Made by a program: the position numbers and the translations under genes
Assembly: GCA_002691685.1 (NCBI GenBank)
Contig: NZIQ01000086.1
Coordinates: 7,666-71,665, forward strand
Source: Flavobacteriaceae bacterium
GTDB taxonomy: Bacteria > Bacteroidota > Bacteroidia > Flavobacteriales > Flavobacteriaceae
Direction: 5' to 3'
Length of the DNA: 64,000 nucleotides
The notes under the pieces: generated by a model
What the model saw: only the letters and a program-made list of their open reading frames with translations
The model's database searches: none
Told to the model about the DNA's origin: nothing
Shown: piece after piece, positions 1-9,401 of the stretch
Layout: each line of letters begins with the position of its first letter
Position numbering within the stretch: position 1 is the stretch's first letter

Positions 1-150
1 TTTTGGAGGTTTTCCGTTTATAACCTTTACAACCGAATGAATGCATTTTCGATTGGATTTAGAAGAAATGCAGAAACAAGTGCTAATGAGGCCATCCAAA
101 CTTCTGTTTTCGGAATTATACCGTCTGTATCTTATAATATTAGTTTTTAG
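1..150 (+). CDS. C-terminal end of an outer-membrane beta-barrel protein (probably TonB-dependent receptor-like), truncated by window edge
   Basis: Frame 1 reads FWRFSVYNLYNRMNAFSIGFRRNAETSANEAIQTSVFGIIPSVSYNISF*; terminal aromatic (F) and alternating beta-strand pattern typical of an outer-membrane barrel C-terminus. Confidence 0.6.
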   Translation, partial: FWRFSVYNLYNRMNAFSIGFRRNAETSANEAIQTSVFGIIPSVSYNISF

Positions 151-1448
151 CCTAATAAAAGAAAACATAGTAAAATAAAGCTCATAGCCACTATACCTTG
201 CACCGCAGTAGCCAACGAATGTGTTCGTAAGGCATTACTGGTATTAAGATCTCCAAACTTAGACACTACCCAAAAGTAGGAGTCATTTACATGAGAAAAG
301 GTCATTGCTCCAGCTCCAATACTCAAAACAACAAAAGTTTTTGCCAATTCTGTATCTAATCCCAAAGAGGGTAAAAGTGTAACAGCCAAGGATGAAGTCG
401 TTAAAATAGCCACCGTGGATGAACCTTGAAGCGATTTAAAAAATGCTGAAACACCAAATATCAAGAGTAATCCCATTACTGGTGGGAAATAAGAAAATGA
501 AGCTGCATTTACCTCAAGACCTTGTCCAATAACAGCTCCAAAAGCCCCTCCAACTCCTGTAACTAATAAAACAGGTCCTGCTTTTTGAAATGCGTTTTCA
601 ACCCAATTAACACGTTTTTGAGCACCCTCTCTCCTAGCTAACCACATAATCCATAAAACCCCAATAAATAAAGCAATAGTTGGGTTTCCTATAAATTTTA
701 TGAATTGAACAATGGCCAATTCACCTGCTTCAATTCGATTAGCCAGAACCCCTAGTCCTATCAAAAGCAAAGGAGCTAAAATAGGCCCCACACCAGACAA
801 TGAAGGTTTAACCATTGATTTTTCTTTTTGTGGTTCTAATTGTTCACTTTTATCGCTTTGTTTTACTGCATATAAGTAACCCGTTAAACTAGTGATCAAT
901 CCAATGACAAGACCACCCACCATCACTTGTATAAAATTAGCTTCAATTAGAGTTATAGCCGCCAAGGGGCCAGGTGTCGGAGGAACAAAAACATGTGCAG
1001 CATACAATCCAGTAGACAGCGCGACAATCAACACCGTTTTATTTAAACGATATCTATTGGCTATGTTCTTGATTAATGAAGACAAGACAATAAATCCTGA
1101 ATCGCAAAAAACAGGAATAGCAATGATAAATCCGGCCAAATTAGTAATCAAAGCCGTCTTTTTAGTGCTTTTTTTCTTACCATCGAGCAGGTGTATAATA
1201 AGCGCCTCTCCCAAACCCATTTTTTCAAGAAAAACACCTATGATCGTTCCAAAAGCAATAATTAAGCCAATAGAACCCAAAGTTTTTGAAAATCCTTTGG
1301 TAATTACTTCAATGGTTTCGACAGCGCTTAAGGAGAATACTTGAGCGACAAATAAAGATGCCATAAATAAAACCACAACTGGGTTCCATTTCAGGCGAAC
1401 AATACCAAATACAATAAAGAAAATACAGAGTACAAGAAGAAAAATCAT
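147..1448 (-). CDS. GntP family permease (gluconate/glycerate-type)
   Basis: 433 aa hydrophobic protein with GntP-like segments (IPVFCDSGFIVLSSL, HVFVPPTPGPLAA); shares cluster and strand with glycerate kinase. Confidence 0.85.
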   Translation of the reverse strand: MIFLLVLCIFFIVFGIVRLKWNPVVVLFMASLFVAQVFSLSAVETIEVITKGFSKTLGSIGLIIAFGTIIGVFLEKMGLGEALIIHLLDGKKKSTKKTALITNLAGFIIAIPVFCDSGFIVLSSLIKNIANRYRLNKTVLIVALSTGLYAAHVFVPPTPGPLAAITLIEANFIQVMVGGLVIGLITSLTGYLYAVKQSDKSEQLEPQKEKSMVKPSLSGVGPILAPLLLIGLGVLANRIEAGELAIVQFIKFIGNPTIALFIGVLWIMWLARREGAQKRVNWVENAFQKAGPVLLVTGVGGAFGAVIGQGLEVNAASFSYFPPVMGLLLIFGVSAFFKSLQGSSTVAILTTSSLAVTLLPSLGLDTELAKTFVVLSIGAGAMTFSHVNDSYFWVVSKFGDLNTSNALRTHSLATAVQGIVAMSFILLCFLLLG

Positions 1449-1529
1449 AGTTAGTTATCAGTGTTGTAACTGAAAAATACTAAAAGCTAGATGACTCTTG
1501 CAAATAAAATGTAATTCGTAATAAAAAAA

Positions 1530-2282
1530 TTAATTAATTTTTGTAGTCACAATGTCTTGCACCCTTACCTGAACCATAGCATTGACTAATTCAGCATTTT
1601 GATCCGTAAATTCTGTTGTTTCTATACTTAGTATTGAACCGGTAGTAAGATTTGGATAACTGATTTGTGCCTCTTGCTCAGTAAGTTCAATAAGCACTAA
1701 CTCTTCAGTTGAAGCGCTTTTTACGAATGGTCTGAAATTAGAATGATTGGACATATCGAAAAAAGAATTCAACACCTCCTCAGATACATTCGCGTTGTCA
1801 TACAACATGACATCATCGGATTTCCTATAATACAAACCGTTGAGCTCACATTCAACGGCTGAACTGCTTTCTAAGCACGAGTCAAAATTCCAATCATTAG
1901 AAAAATTTATACTGCCCTGAGGTGAATTGAGGACTTTGATATAACGAATACGCTCCCATGCCCTATAGGGTTTATCACATACAATAAAAGGTGTTATTAC
2001 AGAGGGGAATTCTTGATTAAAATCAATAACTAAAGTATCAAGCGCTAACCAATTTCTACCGTAATCACGTCTTTCTTCTAATTCACAGGTCTTGTCTTCA
2101 TATCCAAAAAAAGGATCATCTAAATTTTGCTTTTGTACATATTCTCTTTTCGCTGTAATAGTGAGATTAAAACGCTCAACTTGCGGATCGTCTTCGGGTA
2201 AAGGCGAATCTGAACCTTCACTACAAGCAATCAGTATCAAAAGAAAAAACACAGATACTATTCTACTATTCCAATAAGGCAT
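1530..2282 (-). CDS. hypothetical lipoprotein
   Basis: 250 aa ORF, signal peptide with lipobox-like LILIAC|SEGSDSP; no family recognised. Confidence 0.6.
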   Translation of the reverse strand: MPYWNSRIVSVFFLLILIACSEGSDSPLPEDDPQVERFNLTITAKREYVQKQNLDDPFFGYEDKTCELEERRDYGRNWLALDTLVIDFNQEFPSVITPFIVCDKPYRAWERIRYIKVLNSPQGSINFSNDWNFDSCLESSSAVECELNGLYYRKSDDVMLYDNANVSEEVLNSFFDMSNHSNFRPFVKSASTEELVLIELTEQEAQISYPNLTTGSILSIETTEFTDQNAELVNAMVQVRVQDIVTTKIN

Positions 2283-2333
2283 CTTTGTTTTGTTTAATTA
2301 ATTAATAAAAATGATAAACAAAAGTAAGTAATT

Positions 2334-3440
2334 TTATCTAAAATTTTTCAAAGCCTTTTTTAACGCTAGCGAGAGTAAATCAGAGGCATCGCTCATATTA
2401 CGTTCTAATTCCCAATTAGGATTGGCAATTTCATAGGCATAATCAAAATCATCAATATCTTTCGAAATTCTTCCAAAAAAACCAAGGAGTGACAATTCAT
2501 GCCTTTTACAAAAATCGATGACATGACTAACCCATTTTCCTTGTAAACTTTGAGCATCAAAATGGCCTTCTCCGGTTATAACCAGATCAATATTTACACT
2601 ATTAGCAAGCTCATCAAGCGCATTTAACTCAATCATAAATTCACCGCCTTTAAGAAGTTTTGCATTTAAAAAAGTGAGTAGGCCGTAACCTATTCCGCCA
2701 GCTGCACCCGCACCAATATTTGTTTTTTGATTTGACGTTATCAACTGATTTTCAGCAACTTGATTTAGTTTGTTTAATCCTTTTTCTAAAGCAATCACCT
2801 CATTCTTATGAAGCCCTTTCTGAGGTCCGTAAACCGATGTTGCCCCAGATTTTCCAAGGAGAGGGTTTTCCACATCACAAATACCATAAAATTGTATTCC
2901 TGTAAATTCTTTCACAACGATGCGTTCTATATGAATCAAATTAGCAGCTATTGGTGTTAAGGGCTTATTATTGAGGTCTAAAAATTGAAATCCTAGAGCA
3001 CCCAACATTCCAATACCTCCGTCATTTGTGGCACTTCCACCAAGCCCGATGTAAATATGTTTCGCTCCGAGTTCAATTGCTTTTTTTAATTCTAGTCCAG
3101 TTCCATACGATGAAGAGTGTACTGGTTTTCTGTTTTTTAGCGGTATTTGTTGCAAACCACTTGACTTGGCTACTTCTATGAAGGCGGTGCCCCCTTGAAC
3201 TAAAATTTCACTTTGAATGGGTTCACCTAAAGCATTGACTGAGTCTACAGGTATCCTTATTGCTTCTTCCTTATTATGCGCAATGGCATCTAAAAACCCA
3301 TCTCCTCCATCTGAAATTAGATAAGAAAATGTTTTTACATTGTCGTAATTTTCATTGAGCGCCTTTACACACAAATCTATAATCTCAGCAGAACTTAAAG
3401 ACTCCTTAAATTTGTCAGGGATGATAAGTATATTTTTCAA
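2334..3440 (-). CDS. glycerate kinase
   Basis: 368 aa; MKNILIIPDKFKESLSSAEI, SDGGDGFLDA, GLGGSATNDGGIGMLGALG, VITGEGHFDAQSLQGK motifs of glycerate kinase type 1. Confidence 0.93.
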   Translation of the reverse strand: MKNILIIPDKFKESLSSAEIIDLCVKALNENYDNVKTFSYLISDGGDGFLDAIAHNKEEAIRIPVDSVNALGEPIQSEILVQGGTAFIEVAKSSGLQQIPLKNRKPVHSSSYGTGLELKKAIELGAKHIYIGLGGSATNDGGIGMLGALGFQFLDLNNKPLTPIAANLIHIERIVVKEFTGIQFYGICDVENPLLGKSGATSVYGPQKGLHKNEVIALEKGLNKLNQVAENQLITSNQKTNIGAGAAGGIGYGLLTFLNAKLLKGGEFMIELNALDELANSVNIDLVITGEGHFDAQSLQGKWVSHVIDFCKRHELSLLGFFGRISKDIDDFDYAYEIANPNWELERNMSDASDLLSLALKKALKNFR

Positions 3441-3457
3441 CTTTAAATACGAGTTTA

Positions 3458-3679
3458 ATGCAAATTTCAGATAAAATATTACATGGACTTAAAACACTAG
3501 CAAGAACGATAATTTTTATGATACTAGCTCCAATTGTTTTGTCTCAGGCTTTCAAGAATACCGGTCATCCCATGTTTATACCTGTGTTAATTGTAGGTAT
3601 CTTCCTTTTTTTATTGGCTCTATACTTTGGGTTTAAAGGAGTAAACCGGATTGTTCAAGGCATCTTTGATAAAGATTAG
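3458..3679 (+). CDS. small two-TM hypothetical membrane protein
   Basis: 73 aa ORF with two hydrophobic segments; sits between two minus-strand genes. Confidence 0.55.
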   Translation: MQISDKILHGLKTLARTIIFMILAPIVLSQAFKNTGHPMFIPVLIVGIFLFLLALYFGFKGVNRIVQGIFDKD

Positions 3680-4389
3680 TCCTTTTTAGCCAAAGACCAT
3701 TTTTCGTAGCACTTTTGATAATCAATTGATATCGCAGCCTTTTGGCTGTTGATCACTCCTTGAGAAAAGCCAATTTGTAATATATTCTCAATTAAATAAT
3801 CCTCGTATTCCTCGTAAGGATCGTAAATGCGTTTTAATGACATATCAAAAAGTCTTGCTGTTGTTTGATATAAGAACGCCCTTAAACCGTTCCTGTACTC
3901 TTTAACTAAATTAAATGCACTTATGCCCGTTTGCCTATACACCAATCGAATTAGAATTCTTCCTTCAGATCTCGTTAGTTTTTTTAAATCTGCTGTGAGC
4001 TCCTCAGCTAAAAACTTTTCTAATTTCCTAGTATAGGCTTTTTTCTTAGACTTTCTATTGATTTGATTAAGTCTGTTGTCTAGGCTATCTAATCGGTTAG
4101 CAGCCATCTCTGCATAAGGATAAACCTTGAGCACTCTTTTACGAATAACATAGTAACGATACCACTCTTCTCTTGATTTAAACCTGGGTTGCGAAAATAA
4201 TTCAACCTCGTCTAAACTGATGGCATCAACAAAGGTCGAGTCTTGACCTGCAATTCTAATCTTATAATCCTCTTGAGCTACTAACTGTAAAAATCCAAAT
4301 GAAGAAAACAAAAAAAACAGCAAACACGATTTCGGAACTACTCTCATAGAAAAATCACACATTACATATTTTCTGCAAAGAAAAACCAT
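3676..4389 (-). CDS. DUF4294-like protein
   Basis: 237 aa; RYYVIRKRVLKVYPYAEMAANRLDSLDNRL... LIRLVYRQTGISAFNLVKEYRNGLRAFLYQTTARLFDMSLKRIYDPYEEYEDYLIE resembles Bacteroidota DUF4294 proteins. Confidence 0.75.
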   Translation of the reverse strand: MVFLCRKYVMCDFSMRVVPKSCLLFFLFSSFGFLQLVAQEDYKIRIAGQDSTFVDAISLDEVELFSQPRFKSREEWYRYYVIRKRVLKVYPYAEMAANRLDSLDNRLNQINRKSKKKAYTRKLEKFLAEELTADLKKLTRSEGRILIRLVYRQTGISAFNLVKEYRNGLRAFLYQTTARLFDMSLKRIYDPYEEYEDYLIENILQIGFSQGVINSQKAAISIDYQKCYEKWSLAKKD

Positions 4390-4424
4390 TATATCTTAGC
4401 TAAGTTATTTAAAATGTTAAGTCA

Positions 4425-5513
4425 ATGACAAAATCGCAAATTCTAAATAAATCAGCACTATTCTTTTTTGAAAAATACCTCAATAACGCCTCTCCAACAG
4501 GATATGAGGCTCAAGGTCAAAAATTATGGATGGATTACCTAAGACCTTATGTAGATGAATTTATAACCGACACTTATGGTACAGCGGTTGGTGTAATCAA
4601 TCCAAAAGCAGAATACAAGGTGGTAATTGAAGGACATTCAGATGAAATATCGTGGTATGTAAATTATATCTCTGACAATGGACTGATTTATGTAATTCGA
4701 AATGGGGGGAGTGATCATATCATCGCACCATCAAAATGGGTAAATATTCATACGAGTAAAGGAATTGTAAAGGGTATTTTTGGTTGGCCTGCAATCCATA
4801 CGCGTAAAGATGGTAAAGAAGACACTCCAAAACTCGACAATATTTTTATTGATGTAGGGGCTAAAGACAAAAAAGAAGTAGAGAAAATGGGGGTACATGT
4901 CGGTTGTGTTATCACCTATCCAGATAATTTCCAAATACTCAATAAAGATAAATATACGTGCAGAGCCATTGACAATAGAGCTGGTGGTTTTATGATTGCA
5001 CAAGTAGCAAGGCTACTCAAAGAAAATAAGAAAGACTTGCCATTCGGATTGTACATAACCAATTCTGTACAAGAAGAAATTGGACTTCGAGGTGCTGAAA
5101 TGATTACCCAACGCATCAAACCGAATGTAGCTATCGTTACAGATGTCTGCCATGACACTTCAACACCTATGATTAATGTTAAACGCGAAGGAGAAATCAA
5201 AATAGGAAAAGGACCTGTTATTTCATATGCTCCAGCAATTCAACATAATTTAAGGGATCTTATCATTTCTACTGCAGAAAAAGAAAAAATACCTTTTCAA
5301 AGGCTAGCGTCTTCAAGATACACAGGAACTGACACAGATGCATTTGCCTACAGCAATGGCGGAGTAGCCTCTGCTTTAATCTCTTTACCCTTAAGGTACA
5401 TGCATACAACAGTTGAAACAGTGCATAATGATGACGTGGCAAATGTGATTAAACTGATTTACAACACAGTTCTAAATATTGAAGCAGGGGAAGATTTTTC
5501 TTATTTCAACTAA
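4425..5513 (+). CDS. M42 family metallopeptidase (aminopeptidase)
   Basis: 362 aa; SPTGYE, GHSDEISWYV, AIDNRAGGFM, VQEEIGLRGAE, TGTDTDAFAYSNGG, YMHTTVE motifs. Confidence 0.93.
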   Translation: MTKSQILNKSALFFFEKYLNNASPTGYEAQGQKLWMDYLRPYVDEFITDTYGTAVGVINPKAEYKVVIEGHSDEISWYVNYISDNGLIYVIRNGGSDHIIAPSKWVNIHTSKGIVKGIFGWPAIHTRKDGKEDTPKLDNIFIDVGAKDKKEVEKMGVHVGCVITYPDNFQILNKDKYTCRAIDNRAGGFMIAQVARLLKENKKDLPFGLYITNSVQEEIGLRGAEMITQRIKPNVAIVTDVCHDTSTPMINVKREGEIKIGKGPVISYAPAIQHNLRDLIISTAEKEKIPFQRLASSRYTGTDTDAFAYSNGGVASALISLPLRYMHTTVETVHNDDVANVIKLIYNTVLNIEAGEDFSYFN

Positions 5514-6898
5514 AATTCAGCAGTAATAAAAGCTTGTATTCCTTGTATATCTAAACAAGAATACACTTTTTGTTCTCCTGAGTGCATGTTTTTCAAAATT
5601 ACCGTATCATTGGCACTTTCTGTTGAACCAATCATTATGGCCACGGCTGCATTTTTTTTATCGACATACTTAAACTGCTTTTGCAATTTCGCAGCAGTTG
5701 GATAGCAGTCAATTACAAGATTTAGAGCACGTAACTGTTGAGCCAATTTTAATGATTTTAGCATTTCTTCATGCCCAAAATTAAGAACGACAGCATTTAC
5801 CTTTTGGTCTAAAGCTGCCGGAAAAAGGTTAAGTTCTTCAAGGACAAGTGCAATCCGATCCAATCCGAATGAAATACCAACACCACTCATATTCTTTAGT
5901 CCAAATGGAGCCGTGAGGTCATCATAGCGCCCTCCACCCCCAATTGAACCGATTTTTACCTCTTTTGGTGGAGTAACCTCAATAATAGTTCCTGTATAAT
6001 AATCGAGACCTCTAGCCAAGGTAATGTCGAAAATGAGTTCTGAAGTTTGTAAACCTAATTGAATGACTTGTTCAAAAACAAAAGAAAGTTCTTCTAATCC
6101 TTCTTTACCTATAGATGAATTGCCCAACAAATCAGTTAAATACTCCAGTTGTTTTCTCCAATCCCCACTCTGTTCTAAAAATGGTCTTATCGACTCCACT
6201 GCTTCAGAGCCGAATCCTTTTGAGTTCAATTCCTTTAAAACCCCCTCTTGACCGATTTTATCCAATTTATCTAAACTAACGGTAAAGTCGATTAAACGAT
6301 CAGAAATTTGCAAAATATCTGCAATTCCCGCTAGAATTTTTCGGTTGTTTACTCTTATACTTGTTCCTGAAATATTTAAGTCATCAAAAATACCATCGTA
6401 CAACATAATAAACTCCACTTCTTGAATTAAAGAATCAGAACCAATAGCATCTGCATCACATTGAAAAAACTCTCTGAACCTACCCTTTTGCGGGCGATCT
6501 GCTCTCCAAACAGGTTGAATTTGATAACGTTTAAAAGGCATAACCAATTCATTCTGATTCATCACCACAAAACGAGCAAAAGGAACGGTTAAATCATATC
6601 TTAAGGCTTTCGATGAAATTTGATGAGTTAGTTCGTTGCTTGTGGTCGAGGCTAAAGAATCTTTATCAATTTTACTCAAATAATCTCCAGAGTTGAGTAT
6701 TTTGAAAATTAGGCGATCACCCTCTTCACCATATTTACCCATCAGAGTGCTTACATTTTCGAGTGAGGGTGTTTCTATTTGGTCAAAACCAAAACGCTCG
6801 AAATGTGTTTCGATAGTGCGAATAATATACTTCCTTCTCGAAAGTTCTTTAGGAGTAAAATCTCTTGTGCCTTTTGGAAGTGATGGTTTTTGTGCCAT
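5510..6898 (-). CDS. hisS: histidine--tRNA ligase
   Basis: 462 aa; PKGTRDFTPKE, class II motifs PVWRADRPQKGRFREFFQCDAD, ARGLDYYTGTI, GGGGRYDDLT, GISFGLDR. Confidence 0.97.
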   Translation of the reverse strand: MAQKPSLPKGTRDFTPKELSRRKYIIRTIETHFERFGFDQIETPSLENVSTLMGKYGEEGDRLIFKILNSGDYLSKIDKDSLASTTSNELTHQISSKALRYDLTVPFARFVVMNQNELVMPFKRYQIQPVWRADRPQKGRFREFFQCDADAIGSDSLIQEVEFIMLYDGIFDDLNISGTSIRVNNRKILAGIADILQISDRLIDFTVSLDKLDKIGQEGVLKELNSKGFGSEAVESIRPFLEQSGDWRKQLEYLTDLLGNSSIGKEGLEELSFVFEQVIQLGLQTSELIFDITLARGLDYYTGTIIEVTPPKEVKIGSIGGGGRYDDLTAPFGLKNMSGVGISFGLDRIALVLEELNLFPAALDQKVNAVVLNFGHEEMLKSLKLAQQLRALNLVIDCYPTAAKLQKQFKYVDKKNAAVAIMIGSTESANDTVILKNMHSGEQKVYSCLDIQGIQAFITAEF

Positions 6899-6906
6899 TT
6901 TGCTTG

Positions 6907-7380
6907 TTAATTATCTATCAATTGAGCAAACCATTCATACAAATCTCCTTTTGTAATGCTTGCTCCTTTTTCAATAAGTTCAAATTTATCCAAATTTGGA
7001 TTATCACTGTATTTTTTTGTCGCTGTTAAATACTCAACTGCATCGTCTTGGTAATTTTTTTTAAACCATTCAAAACCAGAGGCTGAACTCAAATCAATTC
7101 TAGGATTAAATACTTTAATTGCAATCAAGTGCATACCATCTGCCTGGAGCTTGAACAAATGTATGTGTTGAGCCGAAATTTGTTCCAAGTATTTCAGACT
7201 ACTCAGGACTCCTTTCCAAATTAAATCACTAAACTGATCTAAATGCTCATCCACTTGATCTAAACGAGTTTCCTTGTATTCAGTCCACATATTTGAGGTG
7301 ATTCCTTGTACCGACAAATAATTGATGAATTCGTCTGACAGCGATTCAAGTTGTTCTTTTGTTAGTCTTCTGTATTTCAT
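6907..7380 (-). CDS. DUF6495-like hypothetical protein
   Basis: 157 aa ORF MKYRRLTKEQLESLSDEFINYLSVQGIT...; located between rplI and hisS. Confidence 0.7.
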   Translation of the reverse strand: MKYRRLTKEQLESLSDEFINYLSVQGITSNMWTEYKETRLDQVDEHLDQFSDLIWKGVLSSLKYLEQISAQHIHLFKLQADGMHLIAIKVFNPRIDLSSASGFEWFKKNYQDDAVEYLTATKKYSDNPNLDKFELIEKGASITKGDLYEWFAQLIDN

Positions 7381-7383
7381 ATA

Positions 7384-7409
7384 TAAAAAAAAGGGGCACT
7401 AGGCCCCTT
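7384..7409 (-). terminator. putative Rho-independent terminator downstream of rplI
   Basis: Plus-strand AAAAAAAAGGGGC-actag-GCCCCTT; on the minus strand this is stem AAGGGGC/GCCCCTT, 5-nt loop, followed by a T tract. Confidence 0.8.
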
Positions 7410-7429
7410 AAACATAAAAATAAATTTAT

Positions 7430-7882
7430 TTACTTGGCTTCGGGCACAACTTCGAAATTCAAATTAGCCATCACCTCTCGGTGCAACCTAACTTGAGCAG
7501 TATATAAACCTGTTCTTTTTACAGATCCACCCTGAACCAAAATATATTTTTTATCAATAGTTTCATTCTGCTTAGATAAAGCTTCGGCTAAATTCATACT
7601 GCTAACTGAACCAAACAACTTGTCTCCAACTCCCACCTTAGCGAAGATCTTGAGTGATAATTGATTGATTCGATTTGCAACTTCTTGGGCGTCAGCTATA
7701 ATCTTTGCTTCCTTGTGAGCTCGCTGCTTTAAATTTTCTGCATGAACTTTTTTAGCAGAGGCAGTAGCTAGGACAGCCAAACCTTTTGGGATTAGAAAGT
7801 TTCTTCCATACCCATTTTTGACCTCAACGATATCATCTTTGAATCCGAGGTTCTGTACGTCTGATTTTAATATAATTTCCAT
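7430..7882 (-). CDS. rplI: 50S ribosomal protein L9
   Basis: 150 aa; MEIILKSDVQNLGFKDDIVEVKNGYGRNFLIPKGLA. Confidence 0.97.
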   Translation of the reverse strand: MEIILKSDVQNLGFKDDIVEVKNGYGRNFLIPKGLAVLATASAKKVHAENLKQRAHKEAKIIADAQEVANRINQLSLKIFAKVGVGDKLFGSVSSMNLAEALSKQNETIDKKYILVQGGSVKRTGLYTAQVRLHREVMANLNFEVVPEAK

Positions 7883-7895
7883 AGTACGCTCTATA

Positions 7896-8192
7896 TTATT
7901 TTAACATATCGCCAACATACGGCATTAATGCCAAATGTCTTGCTCGTTTAATTGCTTGTGAAACTTTTCTCTGATATTTCAAAGAAGTACCTGTCAATCT
8001 TCGAGGTAATATTTTACCTTGCTCATTTACCAATTTCATCAAAAAGTCTGGGTCTTTGTAATCAATATACTTGATTCCTGATTTTTGAAAGCGACAATAT
8101 TTTTTTTGTTTTTGGGTATCTATTTTAAGCGGTGTTAAATATCTGATTTCACCGTCTTTTTTTCCTTTAGCTTGTTGATCTAATGTTGACAT
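7896..8192 (-). CDS. rpsR: 30S ribosomal protein S18
   Basis: 98 aa; [63 protein letters not shown]. Confidence 0.97.
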   Translation of the reverse strand: MSTLDQQAKGKKDGEIRYLTPLKIDTQKQKKYCRFQKSGIKYIDYKDPDFLMKLVNEQGKILPRRLTGTSLKYQRKVSQAIKRARHLALMPYVGDMLK

Positions 8193-8194
8193 AA

Positions 8195-8530
8195 TTAAGC
8201 GGTTTTATTTTTTTTTCTTCTTTTTTCAGCCCACTCTACTGCGTATTTATCTAACTTAACTGTAAGATAGCGCATGACTCTTTCATCTCGTCTGTACTCT
8301 AATTCAAAGTCAGTGATGCTTTCAGCTGATCCAGTAAATTCAATTAAGTGATAAAATCCACTTTTTTTGTTTTGGATTGGATAGGCCAATTTTTTTAGGC
8401 CCCAATCTTCTTTAGCCACAATTGAGCAACCTTTTCCTTTGAGAAAGTCCTCAAACTTTTTTACTGTTTCCTCTATCTGTGTTTCTGATAGAACGGGATT
8501 TAATATGAAAACAGTTTCATAATTATTCAT
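8195..8530 (-). CDS. rpsF: 30S ribosomal protein S6
   Basis: 111 aa; [23 protein letters not shown]...[20 protein letters not shown]...[16 protein letters not shown]. Confidence 0.96.
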   Translation of the reverse strand: MNNYETVFILNPVLSETQIEETVKKFEDFLKGKGCSIVAKEDWGLKKLAYPIQNKKSGFYHLIEFTGSAESITDFELEYRRDERVMRYLTVKLDKYAVEWAEKRRKKNKTA

Positions 8531-8708
8531 AATATGTTTTTTAAAATGAGTGCGAAAATAACAAAAAGATAACAGATATAGAAATAAATATCTTATCCTA
8601 GATTTATACTTTTTTTTAAATCTTTGCGTTATAGTTTTTATAACCCTTTAAACAATTCGACTAAGGAGTTGCAAAAGCAGTTCTGAAGTCCGTAAAAGAG
8701 TATAAACC

Positions 8709-9401
8709 ATGAAATTAAAAACTATTATTGTTGATGATTCAACTATGCAGAGAATGGCGATTTCCAAACTCGTAAGCAAACACCCACAATTGAATCTAAT
8801 TGCAGAGTACAGCAATGCAATTGAAGCTAGGAATGCGCTTAAAAATTATGAAATCGACCTTATATTCTTGGATATTGAAATGCCCATAATCAATGGTTTC
8901 GATTTATTAGAGGCTCTCGACAACCCACCGCAGGTCGTTTTAATTACTGGTAAAACAGATTATGCTTTAAAGGCATTTGATTATGACGTAACCGACTACC
9001 TGCACAAACCAATAACTCCAACTCGCTTTGATGCCTCCGTTCGAAGAGTAATGAGTCGAGTGCAAAGCAATACGATTAACGAAGAAAATGAAGAACACAT
9101 TTTTGTCAAAAGTAACTTGAAGAAAAAGAAAGTTTTCTTAAATCAAATCAAATGGGTTGAAGCCTTAGGTGATTACATTAAGTTAGTAACCGACGAATCA
9201 AACGTGGTCATCCTCTCAACAATGAAATCTTTTGAAAGACAACTGCCGGAAGATAAATTTCTTAGAATTCACAAATCTTACATTGTCAACCTAGACCGAA
9301 TTCAACGCTTCAATTCTAAAAATGTCGAGATTGAAAATCACTCAATACCATTGAGTAGAAACAAAAAAGTCGCCTTAACCGAAGCACTGACAAGCATTTA
9401 A
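8709..9401 (+). CDS. LytTR-family response regulator (REC + LytTR DNA-binding domain)
   Basis: 230 aa; REC domain (DLIFLDIEMP, KPITPTRF) and LytTR (IKWVEALGDYIKLV, FLRIHKSYIVNLDRI). Confidence 0.93.
   Translation: MKLKTIIVDDSTMQRMAISKLVSKHPQLNLIAEYSNAIEARNALKNYEIDLIFLDIEMPIINGFDLLEALDNPPQVVLITGKTDYALKAFDYDVTDYLHKPITPTRFDASVRRVMSRVQSNTINEENEEHIFVKSNLKKKKVFLNQIKWVEALGDYIKLVTDESNVVILSTMKSFERQLPEDKFLRIHKSYIVNLDRIQRFNSKNVEIENHSIPLSRNKKVALTEALTSI

Noticed and set aside
892-1344. 150-aa plus-strand ORF antisense to the GntP permease
   Set aside because: Shadow ORF of a strongly recognisable minus-strand gene; no protein-like features
8640-8665. GTTATA-gtttt-TATAAC inverted repeat upstream of the LytTR regulator
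   Set aside because: Short AT-rich palindrome; too likely by chance at this base composition to call an operator without conservation data
8531-8708. Possible S6:S18 leader RNA upstream of rpsF
   Set aside because: I could not identify the expected conserved stem/CCG arrangement by eye; needs a covariance-model search
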